A DNA stretch of 64,000 bases. Origin: Hyaloscypha bicolor E. Lineage: Eukaryota > Ascomycota > Leotiomycetes > Helotiales > Hyaloscyphaceae. A program made the translations under genes and the position numbers. Below the pieces are notes generated by a model. It saw only the letters and a list, made by a program, of their open reading frames with translations, was not told the origin of the DNA and made no database searches. Of this stretch, positions 58,300-64,000 are shown in pieces. Where the stretch lies: assembly GCF_002865645.1 (NCBI RefSeq), contig NW_020194684.1, positions 2,795,030-2,859,029 on the forward strand, given 5' to 3'. Every line of letters begins with the position of its first letter. The stretch's first letter is position 1.

Positions 58300-61100
58300 T
58301 TAATTCTATAACCTATAACTATTATACTAATAATATCTTTATAACTTATTAAGAATAATAAAATAGCTAAAAAATAGATTTCTTAAGCTAGTAAAGTATA
58401 ATAGCTAGTTCTTATAAGCTATAATATTATTAAAAGCCTATAGATTAATAATATTAAAGTTTAGAATATTAAAGGAATTTAGGTAATTATAAAAGGCCTA
58501 TTAATACTAGAAAAGATAGCTATAATTACTGAATTTAATATAAATATCCTAGATAAACTAAATAGTATATATAATAAGCTCTTGAAATAAAAAACCTTTA
58601 TTAGAAATAGAACTAGACTAGAATTAATAAAGAAGAGCTAAAGAACTATTAAGCTAATAATAGAGAATTCGAGAATATTATTAAAGGCATTTCTAAAAGC
58701 AGATAAGAAAAGCTTAATAAGATTAAGACTATAATAAATAGTTTAGAAACCAAGAATTAGAATAGAATTATATTATATAGTAAAGCTTTTGGCTAATATA
58801 TTAATAATATCTATAATAATCTTAGTAAAAATATTTATAAGAAGTTATATTTTCTTTTTAAAATAAAAGCTTTAGTATATAAAGTTATTTAGTTAATTAA
58901 TAAAGCTATTTTAGAGTATATTAAGAATAAGAAATATTAGAATACTAATATATTTACTAAATTAGATATTACTAAAATATTTAAGTATACTAAAGCTATT
59001 TTGGAACCTGGAGAATTAAAGTTTAAGCTATTATTAGCTAATAATCTTAAGGCTAGATAGTATATCTTTAATATTTCCGGAATTCTAATTAAAGAAGTTT
59101 ATAATAATAAGCCTTTTCCTGCTTTCCGAGATAAGCCTAAAGAATAAATTCCTATTATAATTTCAGCTTTAATTTAATTAGATCTAGCTAAGAAAAATAG
59201 AGCTAATTTAATAAAACCTAGTAAGAAAACTACTAGTAAAGCTAGTAGAACTAGTATAACTAGATAAGAAGAACCTAGTAAGAATAAAAAATAAGCTAAG
59301 CCTAAAACTTCTAATAAATAATAGAGATCTAAATACTAGACTAAATATAAGATTAATAAAATAAAGAAAAATAAAAAGAAATCCTTTATTTTAAAGAAAA
59401 AGATACTATCTAGAAAGGCTCTTATAACTATATCCAGAATTAAGAAGCGGAAGACTAAGGATATTAAATCCGGAGAACTTAATAAAGATATTTAATATAC
59501 CTATAAGATACTAGCTAAATAGAAGTTAATATTTGCTTAGTAAAATAAATATATTTTTAAGGAAATATATAATAGTATTTTGGGACCTATTTATAAATAA
59601 GAATATTATAGAATTAATAATAAATTTCTTAAAGCTCTTTATATAGGATATATTTACTAATTTACTAATACTTTCTCTATTAATATATGAGATATTAAGG
59701 ATACTCTAAAGCTAGTTACTAAGATCTATAAAGTTATTAAAAGCAAGAAATATATTTCTATTACTTAAATAAATAAAGAAATATAAGATTTCTTTTTTAA
59801 AACCAGGAAATTAAGTAATATAAATATAAATACCATATTTCTAATTAATTCTGCCCTAATCTATAGCTCTATTTCAATACTATAGTTCCTATTCCTGAGT
59901 CTAATACTACTAATCTAGATATAAATAGTTATATTTATAAAAAGAATTACCTGAAATAAATTAAAAAGTTTAGTATTTGAGAACTCTTAATAGAGAAAAT
60001 AGAAATATTATAGTTCTATCTCTAAAATAATAATATATTAATATATAGAGATTTTAGTAATAGCTATTTTATCTTAGTTTTTTAACTTTTAATAACAGAT
60101 CTATTAATATAGCTCGGATTTTATAAGGTATTAAATAAATATTCTATATATCTAATTACTTATTTTTAGCTAGTTAGATATTATATTTCTGGAAATATTA
60201 ATTATAATTAGTAAAAAAATAATATTAAGGATCTGGCTATTACTAAAGCTTTAAATAGTAAATTTTACTTTAGTAAAAAGTATTAGAATATTAGCTATAT
60301 TTTCTTTATAAATTATAAGAAGGCTATTATCTTTAGTAAAAAGTTCTTTAAAGATATTAATTACTTTTCTATTTCTAATAAATTTAAACCGGAAATAGCT
60401 AAGGAATTAGGTAAGTATTTACTAAAGATAATAGAAGAAAAGATTCCAAATATAATCTATTTAACTAGATAAATAAATACCTTTAGCTAGGTAATTTATA
60501 AGTCTGGAATTATAAGAAAGTATTAATTCTCGAATAATATATAAGTTAAAGAATAACTTAATAATAATTTATTACTTAATAGATCTTTTATTATAGTTCT
60601 AATAAGTCTAGTTATTATTAAAAATAAAATATACGAGAATAAAGTCTTTTATAAAATTATTAAAGCCTCTTATCTAGAGCTTTCTTCTTTTATTAAAGAT
60701 TAATTTAAGAATACTATAAATAATACGAAATTCGAAGAAGCTATTTATTTAAAGTATATTAGTATAATTTATAATATAATTTACTATAATAAGTCTTCTT
60801 AATATCCTATAATAAAGGCAAAAATTAAATAATAGTTAAAAGTAGATACTAATTAATATAAAAAACTATATTGGATTTAATATAAGAATATAGCTAAGCA
60901 GGTTTGGATTATTTTTAAATAAGTTCAGAAATATAAAATAAGACTATTTAAGAGTAATAAGTCTTATTTTAGATATATAGAAGAGAAATTAAATTAACTA
61001 ATAGAAAAGAATCCTAAATATTTTATTATTTTAGATTTTAAATAGGATTTTTCTATTATTTTTAGTATTTAAAAAATAAGTATAAATAGATAGGGAATTA
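58300..61100 (+). other. Unresolved decayed coding DNA inside gypsy-2
   Basis: Plus-strand reading shows long Lys/Ile/Leu-rich segments with a protein-like rhythm (ILLKAFLKADKKSLIRL; KKTTSKASRTSIT; YWIQYKNIAKQVW), suggesting a further transposon-encoded protein of roughly 900 residues. No motif was strong enough for me to name the type. It could be an additional gene of gypsy-2, or a separate nested element. Confidence 0.35.
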
Positions 61101-61102
61101 AA

Positions 61103-61396
61103 TATAGTATAATAGGCTATACTTATTAAAAATTATATTATTTTAGTAGTTTTAAGATTTAGGTTATATAGTAAAAACTATAGTCTTTTATATATAACTT
61201 ATAGAAATTATATAAGAAAGCTAGTTTTTCTATAATCCTAAAAAATAATTCTTTATAAATATATAATTAATTAAGTTTTTATATATTATATATTATATAT
61301 ATTTTATTATTTATACTTTTAATTTATATTTTATATTCTAGTATATTTTATATGAGTTTTTATCTTATTATAGTTTCTTTCCTATATTATATAGTA
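61103..61396 (+). repeat. Gypsy-2 LTR (right, 3' LTR)
   Basis: About 294 bp, partner of 48,158-48,472 in the same orientation. It differs by transitions (for example AAGGTTTAGG / AAGATTTAGG, AAGGCTATAG / AAAACTATAG) and small indels. Right after it the gypsy-1 coding sequence resumes on the minus strand. Confidence 0.75.
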
Positions 61397-63311
61397 ATTA
61401 GAACTCTAGTTCTAGATTTATATAATACTTTATTATATAGTAATTAGGTAATATATCTATAGCCTTTATAAAAAATATTTAGAAAAAGTTCTAATATTTC
61501 TTAGAAAATATATTTATTTCATTTATAATAATAGTAGTAATTCTTTAGCTATTTATTATAAAATAGGTAATTAATAGAAAAATATATATCTTATATTTTA
61601 TTACTTTAATAAACTTCCTAATATTTAGAACTTTAATCTTTTATAATTAAATCTAGTATCTCTATATTACTTTCCTAAAAAAAATCAGGAAATTAATCTA
61701 GTAAAACTATAGAAATCCAAATATTAAATTAATATAATTTAGATTAAAATTATATAATATAAAATATATATTAGCTTCTTTTTAGTTCCTTAATATATTC
61801 TTAGTAATAATTCCAAGAATATAATTTCTATATAAATAGATTTTTTTTTTCTTTAATAAAAATAAGAAAGTTACTTTTAATATTAATAAAATACCTATAT
61901 TTAAAGCTAGCCTTCTTTTTATATAATTAGTTTCTATATTCGAATTAACTAATATTCTAATTCTTTGCCTATTTTTTCTTATTTTAATAGTAACCTTAAT
62001 TACTATTCTCGTTTTAGGAGCCTTATTCTCTATAATATAAATAAGTATAATTACTATAGAATATATCTATTTCCTGGCTTCTTTAGTTCTAGATACTTAT
62101 ATAATTTATAGCCAGACTTATTATAGTTATAGTAAGTCGGTTTCTCCTAATTTAAGTAAGTAGTAATATAATAACTTTCTTTCTAGTAAATAAAGCAAAT
62201 TATATCCGGTTTTATAGATTTTAATATAAATACTATATTAGACTCTATTACTATACTTTTATTATTCCGGTTTTATAAATCTTATAATAGAAATATATTT
62301 CTCTTCTATTTCTTTTTATTATTTCCTTTTTCTTTTTTCTTATTTCTTTTCTTTTACTATTCTATTAGCTTATTATTATATATTTCTATTAAATAAATAG
62401 ATTTAAATTATTCTTAACTTTTATAACTATAGAAATAAGCTTCTTTCTTTTTTATAAAGTATTTCCTTAATAATTAATCTTATCTCGAATCTTTTATCTT
62501 AAATTACTAAATAAATTATCTTACTTTTATAATAAATTTATATATTTCAAGTTATTTAATAGGCTATCTAAATAAGATATAAAGCTTTAGATATTCTAAT
62601 CTAGTTATTATTTAATATTCTTAAACTTAATAAGAGTATTATTATTATAGTTTTCCGGATTTAAGATAGAATTTTTTATAAACTTAATAAAGGTTTCCTA
62701 ATCTATAATATTAATATTTACTAATTATTTCTTATATTTCCAGATATTTCTGGCTATATTTTTAAAATAGGAAATATAATATATAATTTTTATTATATTA
62801 GTAGCCTAAATAATTCTATTATCTTTATATTATTTTAATTCTATTTAATAAAAAAAGTCCTAGGCTTTTTTAATACTTTTTTTCTAGTAAATAAATGGTT
62901 TTTAGGTTTTTAAAGCCTTCTAAATTAAGGATATTACTAGAAGTATAATAGGTTTTATACTAGATATCTAAAGGTTTTTAAAATAATGGATTTAAGCTTC
63001 TAGCTTTTCTAGATTCTCTTTTTATTATATCTCTATTTCTAATTTAGTAATATAATAATAAGCCACTACTAATTTCTTTATTATTATTATTCTACTAGCT
63101 AGTTCTAAAAATATCTGAATTTTACTTCTTTTTTCTAATTAAGTAATATAAAAAATACTTAACTAGATATTTCTCTAGATATCTGACTAGGTTATTTTAA
63201 TAATAATAGAAGTACTTCTTCTAGTTAATATTCTAGCTATTAATAGTTTTATTTATTAATAGCTTAATTATTTCGTAATAAACTATTTCCTAAAGATTAG
63301 ATTAATTAAAA
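61397..63311 (-). mobile_element. Gypsy-1 relic, 5' half (gag and protease)
   Basis: Minus-strand reading from 63,311: an N-terminal coiled-coil-like gag region, then a Gypsy gag core at about 62,500-62,720 (NIARNIWKYKK; SFISYLDSLLNNLKYINLL; NLRxKIRDKINY). Further on is the pre-RT linker ending KAIDILPNYYIIKYYINLELEF at about 61,402, the counterpart of K-A-D-x-LPP-HR-x-x-D-H-A-I-x-L-x-P-G. The next residues of that linker are found at 48,157, on the far side of gypsy-2, so the two halves are one element. Confidence 0.7.
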
Positions 63312-63638
63312 TATAAGATATATAATAGTAGAATAATATATAAATAGTTAAGATAAGTAAATTATAAAATAATATTTATAAATATAACTAATTCTAAGAA
63401 TTAATTCTAATAAAAAACTAATTAATATCTCTTTCTAAAGCTAGAAGCATTTTTCTATATATTTCCTAGTATTTAACTAAGCCTATAAAGTATTTTACTT
63501 AACTAGGAAATATAATCTTATATAATTTATATAATTCTGATTATTTATATAATTCTAATTATAAGCTTTACCTAAAATAGGGAACTAGATTTATAATATC
63601 TAATACCTATTTATATACTATTATATATATCTATTATA
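63312..63638 (-). repeat. Gypsy-1 LTR (right, 5' LTR of the minus-strand element)
   Basis: 327 bp, direct repeat of 43,348-43,727 with the same TATAAG...CTATTATA ends and only two units of the 18-bp internal repeat. Outer flank (AAAGC) does not match the outer flank of the left LTR (ACTAC). Confidence 0.7.
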
Positions 63639-64000
63639 AAAGCTTTACTAATAGAAATAAATAAAAGAAAAAAGTATTATTTAGATTTCTATTTTATTTC
63701 TATTAAAAGCTTTTTAGCTACTTTTACTATTTTTATTCTTATTATTTCTATAACTAATACTTTTATAAATAACCTTTCTTTTCTTTTTCTTATATACTAA
63801 ATAATAGATAAAAACTATATTTTAAAGTTTACTAAATAAATAAAAGATATCTAAATATTTATAATTAATAATATATTAAGATATAATATTTACTATTTTT
63901 ATAAAGTTATAATTAATACTAGAGCCTTTAGATTCTTAATTACTAGTTCTAACTAATTTTAAGCTTTATAATATACTAATAATAGTATCTAATTTAATAA
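63639..64000 (+). mobile_element. Second Copia relic copy (gag/protease part), cut by the window end
   Basis: Colinear with 42,197-42,560 of the first Copia relic: AAGC(T/C)TTACTAATAGAAATA(A/G)ATAAA, then TTTATAACTAATACT(C/T)TTATAAATAACCTT, and ATAATTAATA(T/C)TAGAGCCT (protease active-site block). Differences are mainly transitions. It begins abruptly at the gypsy-1 LTR, well upstream of the point where the left Copia copy ends. Confidence 0.7.

Larger units (their letters stand above)
48473..61102 (+). mobile_element. Gypsy-2 (Ty3/Gypsy retrotransposon relic), internal region
   Basis: Plus strand, stops ignored. Gag is at about 49,400-50,250 (start ...PDLNLLFIRAPEIL). A protease-like region is at about 51,300-51,950. 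RT lies at about 52,900-53,800, with the FLDD motif decayed to F-I-N-N near 53,545, followed by IRIKRPYIDYNR. RNase H ends near 54,390 (FKVKYIKETKYIITNRLLKY). Integrase is at about 55,100-56,200 (LLVITRNNF; KKITKFI; EFKEVVI). The RT type matches a fungal Gypsy group distinct from chromoviruses. The internal region of 12.6 kb is too long for one element; 57.4-61.1 kb probably includes another decayed insertion. Non-functional. Confidence 0.7.
34300..64000. other. AT-rich, RIP-mutated transposon block
   Basis: From here to the window end the sequence is overwhelmingly A and T, with almost no intact frame, and CpA/TpG dinucleotides are conspicuously rare compared with TpA. Retrotransposon proteins are recognisable but riddled with TAA/TAG at former CAA/CAG/TGG codons. 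Copies of the same repeat differ mainly by C/T or G/A. This is the expected outcome of repeat-induced point mutation acting on duplicated DNA in Pezizomycotina. Stretches not otherwise listed hold no feature I can resolve. Confidence 0.85.

Noticed and set aside
34300..64000. Mitochondrial or plasmid-derived DNA as the source of the AT-rich block
   Set aside because: No mitochondrial genes, rRNA or tRNA were recognised, while Copia and Gypsy proteins and LTR pairs are, with transition-type differences between copies; RIP-mutated nuclear DNA explains it.

Overview
The window looks like nuclear DNA of a filamentous ascomycete (Pezizomycotina; Leotiomycete-like is my guess, not proven). The genes carry short GT-AG introns of about 45-85 nt with CTRAC/CTGAC-type branch sites, and the products are fungal: a TRK potassium transporter, cytosolic peptide:N-glycanase, Utp4, an NAD(P)H-dependent aldo/keto reductase, a secreted Ser/Thr-rich GPI-type protein, and an apple-like single-pass membrane protein. 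All exon joins given here were placed by reading-frame continuity and splice consensus, not by transcripts.

Layout. 1-33.4 kb is a normal-composition gene compartment. In order it holds: a GPI-type secreted protein (1.4-2.0 kb, +); a decayed SDR oxidoreductase (2.57-3.42 kb, +); an empty stretch; a six-exon TRK K+ transporter (6.14-8.76 kb, -); PNG1 (9.94-11.42 kb, -); a long gene-poor stretch (11.4-15.8 kb); UTP4 (15.85-18.67 kb, -); two truncated, apparently divergent gene relics, an MFS sugar transporter and an FMN-dependent alpha-hydroxyacid dehydrogenase (19.07-20.48 kb); a 29-codon relic of a GH5 glucanase (21.06 kb); a secreted protein with C-terminal Lys-Arg-separated GR(V/G)(G/E)YN repeats (21.43-22.50 kb, -); an AKR gene (25.24-26.39 kb, +); a C11orf54/DUF1907-type ester hydrolase (26.57-27.68 kb, -); an unidentified decayed gene (28.9-30.6 kb); a FabG-like SDR (30.66-31.59 kb, -); and an apple-like membrane protein (31.97-32.81 kb, -).

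At 33,390-33,963 there is a 574-bp non-autonomous hAT element with 12-bp terminal inverted repeats and a perfect 8-bp target duplication, packed with GAGTA/TACTC palindromes. About 0.3 kb further on the base composition collapses, and from about 34.3 kb to the end of the window (about 30 kb) the DNA is an extremely AT-rich block of the kind made by repeat-induced point mutation (RIP).

The AT-rich block can still be read as nested retrotransposons. Decayed Copia gag/protease/integrase lies at 40.7-43.35 kb (+). A chromodomain-bearing Ty3/Gypsy element (gypsy-1, minus strand, LTRs at 43,348-43,727 and 63,312-63,638) is cut in two by a second Gypsy element (gypsy-2, plus strand, LTRs at about 48,158-48,472 and 61,103-61,396). 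A second Copia copy begins at 63.64 kb and runs off the end. Several shorter repeat pairs and minisatellites occur as well. Paired copies differ largely by C/T and G/A changes, as expected of RIP.

The genes do not form an obvious single pathway; they are mostly housekeeping or independent genes. The part nearest the AT-rich block, and the 18.8-21.2 kb gap, are enriched in gene relics, which fits gene decay near a RIP-affected region. The most interesting items are the KR-processed-repeat secreted protein, the hAT MITE at the isochore edge, and the reconstructable nesting order of the transposons.
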